NCBI GenBank assembly: GCA_964580565.1
Contig: CAZOLN010000127.1
Location: forward strand, 1-7,673
Length of the DNA: 7,673 nt
Source: DUEL01 sp964580565
GTDB taxonomy: Bacteria > Chloroflexota > Anaerolineae > B4-G1 > DUEL01
Reading direction: 5' to 3'
The translations under genes and the position numbers were made by a program. A model generated the notes under the pieces. The model saw only the letters and a list, made by a program, of their open reading frames with translations, made no database searches and had not been told where the DNA came from. Positions 1 to 6,404 of the stretch are shown one piece after another (positions within the stretch are counted from its first letter, which is position 1; each line of letters starts with the position of its first letter).

Positions 1-1680
1 CTCCGGGGCTACCAGTCTGGGGGGCTCCGGGTTCCACACCTCCTCCGTAGGTGTGGGGGTGGGCTGGCGGGCGATGAGGGACCATCCCAGGATGGCCAGC
101 CCTACCAGGGCTGCGGCCGCTGCCAGGCCGATGCCGACCCAGGCCACCGTGGGGAGGCCTGGCTTCGGCGCAGGTCGGGAGGGACGGCGGAGAGGTGGGG
201 CCTTGGCGAGGACGTCGAGGTTGCTCCGGGTGATCGCCGCCCCCGCCTCGTCCCCCAGCGACTCGCGCAGGCGGAGGGCCTTCGTGAGGGCGTCGCGTGC
301 AGCACGGGTATCGCCCAGGCAGAGGGCCCGCGTGCCCAATTGGTGGAGGGCCCACGCCTCGGCGGCCCGGTCCCCCAACTCCTGCGCCGCCTGGAGGACC
401 TGCCGGAGCACCTGCTCCCACGCCCCCCACCGGCAGGCCAGGGCCAGATGGCCCTCCACCGCCCGGCCCAGCCGCAGGACCTCGGGCCAGCGTTCGTCGG
501 CTGCGGCCCACTTCAGGACGCGGAGGATCGGCTCCGCGGCCTCCGCCACGCGGCTGGGAGAGGGATGTCTCTTCTCTGCCCACGTGGTGAAGTAGGCCAA
601 GGCCCGCTCCGCCCACGGGGTCAGGTCCCACACCCCCTGAAGGTACGCGCCCAACCCGCCAGCGAGGCTGTAGCGGGGGCTGTGGGCCTGGACCAATCTG
701 CGTCGGATCAGCGATCCGAGGGCGGGTTCGACGTCGCGGACCCCGCTCAGCGCGGCCAGGTGGTCGGCGGGGAGGGGGGCGCCGTCCAGCAGGGCCATCA
801 CCGCCAGGAGCCGCCGCTGGGCCTGGGATAGATCGGCCACCGCCTCCGCCGTCAACGCCCGGGACGGATCGGGGGTCTGGGCATAGCGGGCGACCTCCTC
901 CAGGCTTTTCCCCTCCTCCCGCACGCGCGCCGCGGCCTGGAGAATACGCGCCGGATGGCCCTTCAGGCCGGTGCAGAGGGCTTCGGCGGCGGGTCGCTCC
1001 CGTTCCTCCAGGGACCGGCCCAGTTCCCGTTCCACCAGCGCCAGCGCGTCTTCCAACGGCAACCCACGCAGCGGCACGGCTTTGCCCTCCCAGAGGATGC
1101 GTGCCTCCGAGGCCAGGACGAAGGTGGAGCGCGGGGCCAGGCCCATCAGCGCTTCGATCTCCTCCCGCTGCAAGCCCACGTCGTCCAAGAAGATCAGGGC
1201 TCGCCTCTCCTGGAGGGCGTGGCGGACCTGCATCTCGGTCGGCTTGAACGGGCCGTCGGTCTCGTAGAAGGCCTCGAAGAGGGACTGGAGCAGGTCGTCC
1301 CACGTCCGCCCGCGGGCCGAGAGATAGACGACCCCGTCGGGGAAGCGATCGGCCTCCGGGCGATGGGCCAGGTGGCGCAGGAGGACGGTCTTCCCGATCC
1401 CTGCAGGGCCGTGGAAGGCCACCGGCGTGGCGGACTGAAGCGCGCTGGTGGCGGCGTCGACCTCCTCTTTCCGGTTCAGCAGGTCGGGGAAGGGGCGGGG
1501 GCGGAGAAGGACGGGCGTGGAGCGAGGGCGCGGCTGGGGCTGCTGGCCCGGCGCGGCGATGTAGACCACGCCCCCGTGGACAGAGCCGATCTGGAGGATG
1601 TGCTTGCCGACCGCGACCTGACCGCTGACCTCTCCCTCTATGTGGGCCTCTATCGCGTCGGAAGGACCCGCCTGCCCCAT
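1..1680 (-). CDS. NB-ARC/STAND ATPase with winged helix, TPR and one transmembrane helix (3' end outside window)
   Basis: The frame is open for 560 codons from ATG 1680 to the window edge, so the C-terminus is missing. An in-frame TGA at 1723-1725 and an AGGAGG eight bases before the ATG support this start. Seen in order: a Gly/Val-rich segment at residues 14-42; Walker A GPAGIGKT at 91-98; Walker B ALIFLDD at 161-167; an NB-ARC-like sensor stretch with Arg194; a GLKGHPARI segment near 238-246 in the place of the GLPL motif; a probable winged helix at about 282-345; helical repeats with a clear TPR-like unit at about 437-490; a basic Pro-rich linker; a hydrophobic helix at about 511-537; then a Pro/Thr linker and PPRLVAPE, which resembles the start of an Ig/FN3-type repeat. 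STAND proteins are nucleotide-switched signalling or defence ATPases. By the positive-inside rule the ATPase is cytoplasmic and the missing C-terminus is outside. The trigger and output are not visible. NB-ARC class is secure; the biological role is not. Confidence 0.9.
   Translation of the reverse strand, partial: MGQAGPSDAIEAHIEGEVSGQVAVGKHILQIGSVHGGVVYIAAPGQQPQPRPRSTPVLLRPRPFPDLLNRKEEVDAATSALQSATPVAFHGPAGIGKTVLLRHLAHRPEADRFPDGVVYLSARGRTWDDLLQSLFEAFYETDGPFKPTEMQVRHALQERRALIFLDDVGLQREEIEALMGLAPRSTFVLASEARILWEGKAVPLRGLPLEDALALVERELGRSLEERERPAAEALCTGLKGHPARILQAAARVREEGKSLEEVARYAQTPDPSRALTAEAVADLSQAQRRLLAVMALLDGAPLPADHLAALSGVRDVEPALGSLIRRRLVQAHSPRYSLAGGLGAYLQGVWDLTPWAERALAYFTTWAEKRHPSPSRVAEAAEPILRVLKWAAADERWPEVLRLGRAVEGHLALACRWGAWEQVLRQVLQAAQELGDRAAEAWALHQLGTRALCLGDTRAARDALTKALRLRESLGDEAGAAITRSNLDVLAKAPPLRRPSRPAPKPGLPTVAWVGIGLAAAAALVGLAILGWSLIARQPTPTPTEEVWNPEPPRLVAPE
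1555..1641 (-). other. N-terminal Gly/Val-rich motif of the NB-ARC protein
   Basis: Residues 14-42 contain GEVSGQVAVGKHILQIG followed by SVHGGVVYIA. The segment is short, beta-prone and rich in glycine and valine, and it precedes a Pro/Arg-rich linker leading into the ATPase. From memory, similar stretches occur at the N-termini of other Chloroflexota signalling proteins. The LQIG core resembles the V/I-Q-V/I-G core of RHIM-like amyloid signalling motifs, which occupy this position in some bacterial NLR-like proteins. The amyloid reading is a hypothesis; it could equally be a small beta-sheet adaptor. Confidence 0.4.
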
Positions 1681-1688
1681 GTTCCCGC

Positions 1689-1694
1689 CCTCCT
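1689..1694 (-). promoter_or_regulatory. Shine-Dalgarno of the NB-ARC gene
   Basis: AGGAGG on the minus strand lies eight bases before ATG 1680. It decides between that start and another ATG at 1700, which is out of frame with the ATPase. Confidence 0.75.
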
Positions 1695-1705
1695 CTCCAT
1701 GCCTG

Positions 1706-1734
1706 ATTATACACGTAAAACGTCAAACGTGGAA
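1706..1734 (-). promoter_or_regulatory. Putative sigma70-type promoter of the NB-ARC gene
   Basis: A perfect TATAAT lies at 1706-1711, reading leftward, in a spacer clearly richer in A/T than its surroundings. The hexamer 17 bases upstream, TTCCAC at 1729-1734, is a poor -35 match. A TTGACG at 1721-1726 looks better but is only nine bases from the -10. Transcription would begin near 1698-1700, leaving a leader of about 20 bases that includes the Shine-Dalgarno. The weak -35 suggests either a weak promoter or one that depends on an activator. Confidence 0.5.
1712..1731. promoter_or_regulatory. Possible operator: CACGT/ACGTG inverted repeat with three ACGT cores
   Basis: ACGT occurs at 1713-1716, 1720-1723 and 1727-1730, exactly seven bases apart. 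The outer copies form a CACGT...ACGTG inverted repeat centred on the middle copy. The array directly abuts the TATAAT box and occupies the -35/spacer region, where a bound regulator would block or recruit RNA polymerase. No regulator is identified, and a chance pattern is possible over so short a stretch. Confidence 0.3.
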
Positions 1735-1745
1735 TTCGTCTGAGG

Positions 1746-4259
1746 TCACCACCGGACCGAGAGGGTGTGGAAGGGGCCGGTCTCTATCCGGACCGTGCGG
1801 GCGCGACCGTTGTAACTCACCTGGTTGGCCCCATCCCCCGCGACCTCCGGTTCCCCTTCCACGCCGTGGACCACCACGGCGAAGCGGTCACATCCGGGGT
1901 AATCCCCCTCCACCTTCCGCACCAGGTCGATCCGGCCTTCCCCACCGTGCACCTCGAAGTGGGTCAGCCGGTACGCGCCGGTCCGGTAGGCGAACGTCTC
2001 CCCGTCGTCTTCGTAGAGCCAACCCTCCCCCTCGCCGGGGTAGACGTGGAGGGCCAGCGGGCAGGCCGAACGCTGGCCCACGTGCTCCATCTCCGGCCCC
2101 ATCGGGATCACCGACCCCGCCCGCACGAAGACCGGGATGCGGTCCAGAGGAGCCTCTACCTCGGTATGGGCCGGCCCTGCATACCGAGCATCGGTCCAGA
2201 AGTCGTACCAGAGCCCGGCGGGCAGGTAAACCGTGCGTCCGTTCGCCCCTTCTTCCAAGATCGGCGCCACCAGCAACGCGTCGCCACAGAGGAACTGGTC
2301 CTCCAGCGAGTGGGTCGCCGGATCGTCCTGGAAGGCGAGGAACAGGGGCCGGGCGATGGGGAGGCCGGTCTGGACCGCCTGCCAGAGGGCGGTGTAGAGG
2401 TAGGGCAGCAGCCGGTAGCGGAGCCGGATGGTCTCCCTGTTGATGGTGAGGTACGGCTCCCCCCAGGACCACGGCTCCTGGTCGGGGCTGGCGAAGTAGG
2501 TATGGGCACGGAAGAAGGGGAGGAAAACCCCCAACTGCAGCCAGCGGGTGAACAGTTCCCCGGTGGCGAACCCGGCGAACCCGCCGATGTCCGCCCCGGT
2601 GAAGGGGATGCCCGAAAGACCCAGGCCCAGCACCATCGGCACCGTCAGCCGGAGCGACTCCCAGGTGGAGCGATTGTCGCCGGTCCAGTGGGCCGCGTAC
2701 CGCTGCACCCCTGCCCAGCCGGAGCGGGTGAGGACGAAGGGACGGCGGTCCGGCCGCAGCCGCAGCAGCCCCTCGTAGGTGGCACGGGCCATGTTCAGGC
2801 CGTAGACGTTGTGGGCGCGGCGGTGGTCGCCACCCTGACCGTCCAAGTCGTGGCGGACCGGGCCGGGCAGCGTCGCGCCGTCCTCGCCGAACAGGGAGGG
2901 CTCGTTCATGTCGTCCCAGATCCCGTCCACGCCGACCTCGACCAGAGTCCGGTGGAGATCGCCCCACCACGTCCGGACCTTCGGATCGGTGAAGTCGGGA
3001 AAAGCGCAATCGCCGGGCCAGACAGGGCCGATGGCCACTTTTCCGTCCGGGTAGCGGCAGAAAACACCCCGCGCCAACCCTTCCCGGAACACCCGATACC
3101 CCCGGTCGGCCTTGACGCCGGGGTCGATGATGGTGACCACCTTGAAGCCCTGCGCGTGCAGGTCGGCGACCAGGCCCGCGGGGTCGGGGAACCGCTCCGG
3201 GTCCCAGGTGAAGCACCGGTAGCCGTCCATATAGTGGATGTCCAGGTGGATCGCGTCGCAGGGGACCTGGTAGGTCTCCCGGAAATCCCGCGCCAGCCGC
3301 CGGACGCGGCTCTCGGGGTAGTACGACCAGCGGCTCTGGTGGTAGCCCAGGGACCAGAGGGGGAAAAGAGGCGGTCGGCCGGTTTCCTCGGTGTACTGGC
3401 GGAGGACCTCGACCAGCGAGGGGCCGTAGAAGAGATCGTACTCCAGCACCTCGTCCTCGACCTCGATGGAGAGAACATCCGGGTCGGTCGCGCCCAGGTC
3501 GAACCGGCTGCGGGCGGTGTTGCGGAGGAAGAGGCCGTATCCCTGGCGACCTCCGTCGTGGAGGACGAGGAGGAAGGGAACGCAGAGGTCGACCGGATCG
3601 TCGCCTGTATCGTAGGTGCGGGGGTCGGTGTTCCAGTTGGTGCAGACGCTCCCCCGCAGGTCCAGCCCCAGCGTGCGCTGCCCCAGGCCGTAGCAGTGGC
3701 CGTCGGCGGGGAGCCGCCACCGGAGAAGCGTCCGCCCCTCAGCGGTCCACCCCACCGGCGCGGCNNNNNNNNNNNNNNNNNNNNNNNNNNNNNNNNNNNN
3801 NNNNNNNNNNNNNNNNNNNNNNNNNNNNNNNNNNNNNNNNNNNNNNNNNNNNNNNNNNNNNNNNCGCAAGTCGCAGGGCGCAGGTCGCACGAGGGGCTGT
3901 ACTCGTACTTGCAGGTGTCCCGGTCCGGCGGCGGTGAGGGTGAGGACGGCGTGGTCGAAGGTGCAGGTGAGGGTTGAACCGTCGGAGGTGTGGGCGCGGA
4001 GGCGGCCAGGGGTGCGGACGACGGGGCCGGGCGGGGGGAAGGCGGTGGGGGGAACGGGAAGCCGTCGGAAGAAGGCGCGCAGGAGGGAGAGCCCCCGCAG
4101 GGGACGGTCCGGATCGGCGAATTTGGCCTCGATCCAGCGGGTGCGCACGGCGTGGCGGACGCCTGCCCAGGTGGGCCCCAGGCCGACCTCGCGGATGCCG
4201 CGCAGAAGAAGGGTCAGCGGGTTCTCTGTGGGCTGATCGATGTCGGAGCGTCGAGTCAT
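1746..4259 (-). CDS. GH31 family alpha-glucosidase (contains assembly gap)
   Basis: This is a retaining glycoside hydrolase of family GH31 that releases alpha-linked glucose (possibly xylose) from the ends of oligosaccharides. With the gap counted as 34 codons the protein has 837 residues, normal for the family. An N-terminal beta domain (to about 290) contains GHCYGLGQRTLGLDLRG at 187-203. The catalytic barrel shows LDIHYMDGYRCFTWD at 339-353, WDDMNEP at 448-454 with the nucleophile expected at Asp450, and HWTGDN at 524-529 with the acid/base expected at Asp528. C-terminal beta domains carry LYEDDGETFAY at 748-758. The N-terminus shows no signal peptide, so the enzyme should be cytoplasmic and act on imported oligosaccharides. 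The frame is open far upstream of 4259, but a perfect Shine-Dalgarno selects ATG 4259. Both sides of the gap share one frame only if the gap length equals 100 modulo 3, so integrity across it is unproven. The family is certain; the substrate is not. Confidence 0.93.
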   Translation of the reverse strand: MTRRSDIDQPTENPLTLLLRGIREVGLGPTWAGVRHAVRTRWIEAKFADPDRPLRGLSLLRAFFRRLPVPPTAFPPPGPVVRTPGRLRAHTSDGSTLTCTFDHAVLTLTAAGPGHLQVRVQPLVRPAPCDLXXXXXXXXXXXXXXXXXXXXXXXXXXXXXXXXXXAAPVGWTAEGRTLLRWRLPADGHCYGLGQRTLGLDLRGSVCTNWNTDPRTYDTGDDPVDLCVPFLLVLHDGGRQGYGLFLRNTARSRFDLGATDPDVLSIEVEDEVLEYDLFYGPSLVEVLRQYTEETGRPPLFPLWSLGYHQSRWSYYPESRVRRLARDFRETYQVPCDAIHLDIHYMDGYRCFTWDPERFPDPAGLVADLHAQGFKVVTIIDPGVKADRGYRVFREGLARGVFCRYPDGKVAIGPVWPGDCAFPDFTDPKVRTWWGDLHRTLVEVGVDGIWDDMNEPSLFGEDGATLPGPVRHDLDGQGGDHRRAHNVYGLNMARATYEGLLRLRPDRRPFVLTRSGWAGVQRYAAHWTGDNRSTWESLRLTVPMVLGLGLSGIPFTGADIGGFAGFATGELFTRWLQLGVFLPFFRAHTYFASPDQEPWSWGEPYLTINRETIRLRYRLLPYLYTALWQAVQTGLPIARPLFLAFQDDPATHSLEDQFLCGDALLVAPILEEGANGRTVYLPAGLWYDFWTDARYAGPAHTEVEAPLDRIPVFVRAGSVIPMGPEMEHVGQRSACPLALHVYPGEGEGWLYEDDGETFAYRTGAYRLTHFEVHGGEGRIDLVRKVEGDYPGCDRFAVVVHGVEGEPEVAGDGANQVSYNGRARTVRIETGPFHTLSVRW
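3765..3864. other. Assembly gap of 100 N
   Basis: A run of exactly 100 N is the usual placeholder for a gap of unknown size between scaffolded contigs, so its length should not be trusted. It falls in the N-terminal beta domain of the GH31 gene. The missing segment probably encodes a few dozen residues. One edge lies inside a heptanucleotide tandem repeat, a likely cause of the break. Confidence 0.97.
3865..3889 (-). repeat. Heptanucleotide tandem repeat at the gap edge, unit TGCGACY
   Basis: Read on the minus strand, TGCGACC (3889-3883), TGCGCCC (3882-3876), TGCGACT (3875-3869) and TGCG (3868-3865) follow each other without spacing, and then the N run begins. That is three full seven-base units with one internal mismatch, plus a fourth cut off by the gap. 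The array probably continues into the unsequenced part. The opposite edge of the gap (3764 and below) shows no such units. Confidence 0.6.
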
Positions 4260-4265
4260 CCCAGT

Positions 4266-4273
4266 CCTCCTTA
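4266..4273 (-). promoter_or_regulatory. Strong Shine-Dalgarno deciding the GH31 start
   Basis: TAAGGAGG on the minus strand lies six bases before ATG 4259, an ideal match and spacing. It sets the start there although the frame stays open upstream into the preceding lipoprotein gene. Confidence 0.85.
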
Positions 4274-4327
4274 GCGAAAAGGATCGTCGTGGGAGTCTGC
4301 GGATCGGCGCTCCCCCACCGCCGTCGG

Positions 4328-5326
4328 TCAGGGGGTGATCCGCCGTGTGACGTAGATGTCCGCCTCGATCATCTGGCTTAAATCGGCGGTGAAGTAGTGA
4401 TGGGCGAAGTAGAGCGTGGAGCCGTCCGCGGTGAGCGTCGGCTCGGCGGCGAAGCAGGAGACGACCTCCTCCGGCTCGCCCCAGGAGCCGTCGGGCTGGC
4501 GCGCGGAACGGAAGATCGCCGGCCCAGGGCATCCGCTGCGACCCGGGGCGTCGAACCACAACTCCTGTCCGTCGGCGCTGACGAAGGGCCGTGCCTCGTT
4601 GGTCGCTGTGTTGATCGGCGGCCCCAGGTTGACCGGCTCCCCCCAATCGTCGTCCGTTCGCTCCGAGACCCACAGGTCCTGCCCGCCCAGCCCGCCAGGT
4701 CGGTCGGAACTGAAGTAGAGGTAGCGACCGTCGGCCGTGACGTGCATCTCCCCCACCTGATACTCCACGTTGATGCGCTCACCCCAGTTCTGCCAATCGG
4801 TCCAGACGCCATCGCGCCAGGTAGCCGTGTAGAGGTCTACCTGACGGTGGTTGCCCGGCCGGACCGAGCAGAAAACCATCCAGTCGTCCAGCACGAAGGG
4901 GCAGCCGTCCAGGTGGGGCTCATCCGGCGAGGCCAGGACCACCCGTTGGGGCTCCCCCCAGCCGTCGGGGGTGCGCTGCGTCGTCCAGATGCCGGTCACA
5001 CCGTCGACAACCTGCTCCTGGGCGGGCACCCGCACGTCGGGGGTGAAGAAGAAGTAGAGGGTCCGACCATCCAGGGTGACGAAGGGGCTATCCTCTCCGC
5101 CAGCCGTGTTGATCGGCCCCTCCAGGGGCTCCGGCGTGCTCCAGCCGGGCCCTGCCATCGGCGGCCAGGGATCGTCCTGGGGAGTCACCTTGACCGCGTC
5201 GGCGGGGATGGCGGAGAGGCGGGGGATCGCCGTCGGCTGGGGCGTCGGCGTTCCCAGGCAGGCCAGTGCCCCCGACGCTACAAGGCACGCGGCGAGGGCG
5301 ATGCGTCGGATCGTGTTACGCCGCAT
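4328..5326 (-). CDS. Exported lipoprotein with PD40/WD40-like beta-propeller
   Basis: The protein has 332 residues from ATG 5326. It begins with a basic, then hydrophobic leader ending in a lipobox-like ALAC, so Cys23 is the expected lipidated residue. A Pro/Thr linker (about 26-34) follows, as in surface lipoproteins. The rest holds five PD40-type blades with recurring 'ADGRYLYFSS' patterns at about 80-92, 142-154, 192-211, 245-258 and 294-310, and WGEP turns between blades. Cys142, 153, 266 and 291 could form disulfides outside the cell. Such propellers, related to TolB and WD40-like repeats, act as binding platforms; no catalytic motif is visible. A TTG 24 bases upstream is an alternative start, but ATG 5326 gives a cleaner signal peptide. 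The gene overlaps the upstream membrane-protein gene by 11 bases and has only a weak AAGG, which suggests translational coupling. The binding partner is unknown. Confidence 0.85.
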   Translation of the reverse strand: MRRNTIRRIALAACLVASGALACLGTPTPQPTAIPRLSAIPADAVKVTPQDDPWPPMAGPGWSTPEPLEGPINTAGGEDSPFVTLDGRTLYFFFTPDVRVPAQEQVVDGVTGIWTTQRTPDGWGEPQRVVLASPDEPHLDGCPFVLDDWMVFCSVRPGNHRQVDLYTATWRDGVWTDWQNWGERINVEYQVGEMHVTADGRYLYFSSDRPGGLGGQDLWVSERTDDDWGEPVNLGPPINTATNEARPFVSADGQELWFDAPGRSGCPGPAIFRSARQPDGSWGEPEEVVSCFAAEPTLTADGSTLYFAHHYFTADLSQMIEADIYVTRRITP

Positions 5327-6299
5327 CGGGGCTTCGCCTTTCCGTCGCAACGCGCACCCGCCGCCACAGCCAGAGAAGGAAGACCAGCATGCCCAGTCCC
5401 ACCAGCGCCATCCCGGCCGTGTTGTCCGGACGGGCCTCGTCCAACTCCTGAAGCGGTGCCAGCAACACGAAGAACGTCAGCGCGCCGCCCGCCAGCGCCA
5501 GCCGCTGCAGGTCGGTCAGCCCCCGCCGTGCCCACCGCCCGACCGTCCGGGCCACACCGACCACCAGGCCCACCGCGGCGACGACCGTCAGCAGCACGGG
5601 TACCTTGAGGGCCGGCAAGACCCAGTGGATCAGGAAGAAGGCCAGGGTCGCCCCGAAGCCCAGCAGGGCCAGGCGGGAGGTCGGGACGGCCGGGAGGTGC
5701 GGCTCCGCCGCCGGCCTTGGGCCGGGGAGCCGCCGCGCCAGGAGGAACAGCCCGACGACGATGCCGCCGGTCAGCAGGTAGGGGACCACCGGCGGTCGGT
5801 ACGGGGTCAGGAAGAGGGCCCCGAACGCCACATCGGCCGCCAGAAGGAGCGCGAAACCGACCATCCCCCGGCGGCCCAGCCAGTGCTCGTCGCGGTGGGC
5901 TGGGAAGAGGAGTTCCACCAGCAGGATGGGGACAGCGATGCTGAAGACGGCGTGGTAGACCGTCAGTTGAAGACTCCAGACCCAGTTGACCCCCGCCCAG
6001 CGGCCGTAAGTGCCCAGCAGGCCCAGGTCGACCCAGTTGGGGTCGAAGAAGGACTTGACCATCAGCCCCTCCTCGACGATCCCGTAGGCCGCGCCGAGGA
6101 CGAGGACGGTGGGCCAGCCCTTCCCCCACCGGACCCGCAGTTCGCGGACGAGGATCGCCCCGCTGCCGTAGAGGGCGGCCAGCAGGAACAGGGTAAAGGG
6201 GTGGAAGAACTCCGCTGGCGGCGCGGAGCCGGAGAGGAGCTCGCCGATCGTCGGGGCGAGGAAGAACAAGGTCAGGAGGGGGGCTAGTGACCTCTTCAT
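5316..6299 (-). CDS. Polytopic membrane protein of unknown function
   Basis: The 327-residue protein is strongly hydrophobic, with about ten possible membrane helices near residues 5-22, 33-51, 63-80, 108-131, 146-166, 171-188, 209-228, 233-252, 266-283 and 295-313. The third carries AYGIVEEGLMVKSFFDPNW, with adjacent Glu76 and Glu77 in or at the membrane. His116 and His225 also lie in predicted helices. A Glu pair plus membrane histidines recalls CPBP-type intramembrane proteases, but the spacing does not match their EExxxR signature, so I do not assign that function. An in-frame TAG at 6309-6311 makes ATG 6299 the first possible start; no clear Shine-Dalgarno precedes it. The stop overlaps the downstream lipoprotein start, so the two products probably work together or are at least co-expressed. 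The gene is convincing; the function is not recognised. Confidence 0.8.
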   Translation of the reverse strand: MKRSLAPLLTLFFLAPTIGELLSGSAPPAEFFHPFTLFLLAALYGSGAILVRELRVRWGKGWPTVLVLGAAYGIVEEGLMVKSFFDPNWVDLGLLGTYGRWAGVNWVWSLQLTVYHAVFSIAVPILLVELLFPAHRDEHWLGRRGMVGFALLLAADVAFGALFLTPYRPPVVPYLLTGGIVVGLFLLARRLPGPRPAAEPHLPAVPTSRLALLGFGATLAFFLIHWVLPALKVPVLLTVVAAVGLVVGVARTVGRWARRGLTDLQRLALAGGALTFFVLLAPLQELDEARPDNTAGMALVGLGMLVFLLWLWRRVRVATERRSPDAA

Positions 6300-6320
6300 C
6301 TGACAGGTCTACCAGGATTT

Positions 6321-6397
6321 CACCACAGAGACACGGAGAGCACAGAGGGACTCGGGAAAAGTCGAGGAGACTCCGTGTCCTCTGTGTCTCTGTGGTG
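6321..6397. repeat. Imperfect inverted repeat of the dispersed CACAGAGACAC type
   Basis: Left arm 6321-6347 and right arm 6371-6397 are each 27 bases long and complementary at 23 positions, the outer 14 perfectly. The 23-base loop contains a further CTCG/CGAG pair (6351-6354 and 6363-6366). The arms are built from CACAGAGA-like subunits. I recognise this as a repeat common in intergenic DNA of Chloroflexota and other bacteria; its spurious translations read 'TTETQRT' and 'CLCGE', and both appear here. It fills the spacer between the RuBisCO-like gene (stop at 6405) and the membrane-protein gene (start at 6299). RNA from either strand would form a long hairpin. That might attenuate or process the transcript, but no U-tract follows, so it is not a typical intrinsic terminator. 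Confidence 0.85.
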
Positions 6398-6404
6398 TTT
6401 CTCT

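Noticed and set aside
1721..1726. TTGACG as the -35 of the NB-ARC promoter
   Set aside because: It lies only nine bases from TATAAT, and no -10-like hexamer is found at 17 bases from it.
1767..3977. Long plus-strand reading frame of 736 codons opposite the glucosidase
   Set aside because: It mirrors the GH31 gene on the other strand, has no recognisable domain and crosses the N run. Long antisense frames are expected at this GC content.
4289..4318. GTGGGAG/CTCCCCCAC hairpin between lipoprotein and glucosidase genes as a terminator
   Set aside because: The stem is about seven pairs with a bulge, the loop is long and no U-tract follows. Read-through into the glucosidase seems likelier.
4260..4673. 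Extension of the glucosidase upstream to 4673
   Set aside because: The extra residues come from the lipoprotein gene in another frame, and a perfect Shine-Dalgarno selects ATG 4259.
4397..6287. Two overlapping 403-codon plus-strand frames
   Set aside because: They lie opposite the lipoprotein and membrane-protein genes, are dominated by Gly, Arg, Pro and Gln, and show no family pattern or convincing ribosome site.
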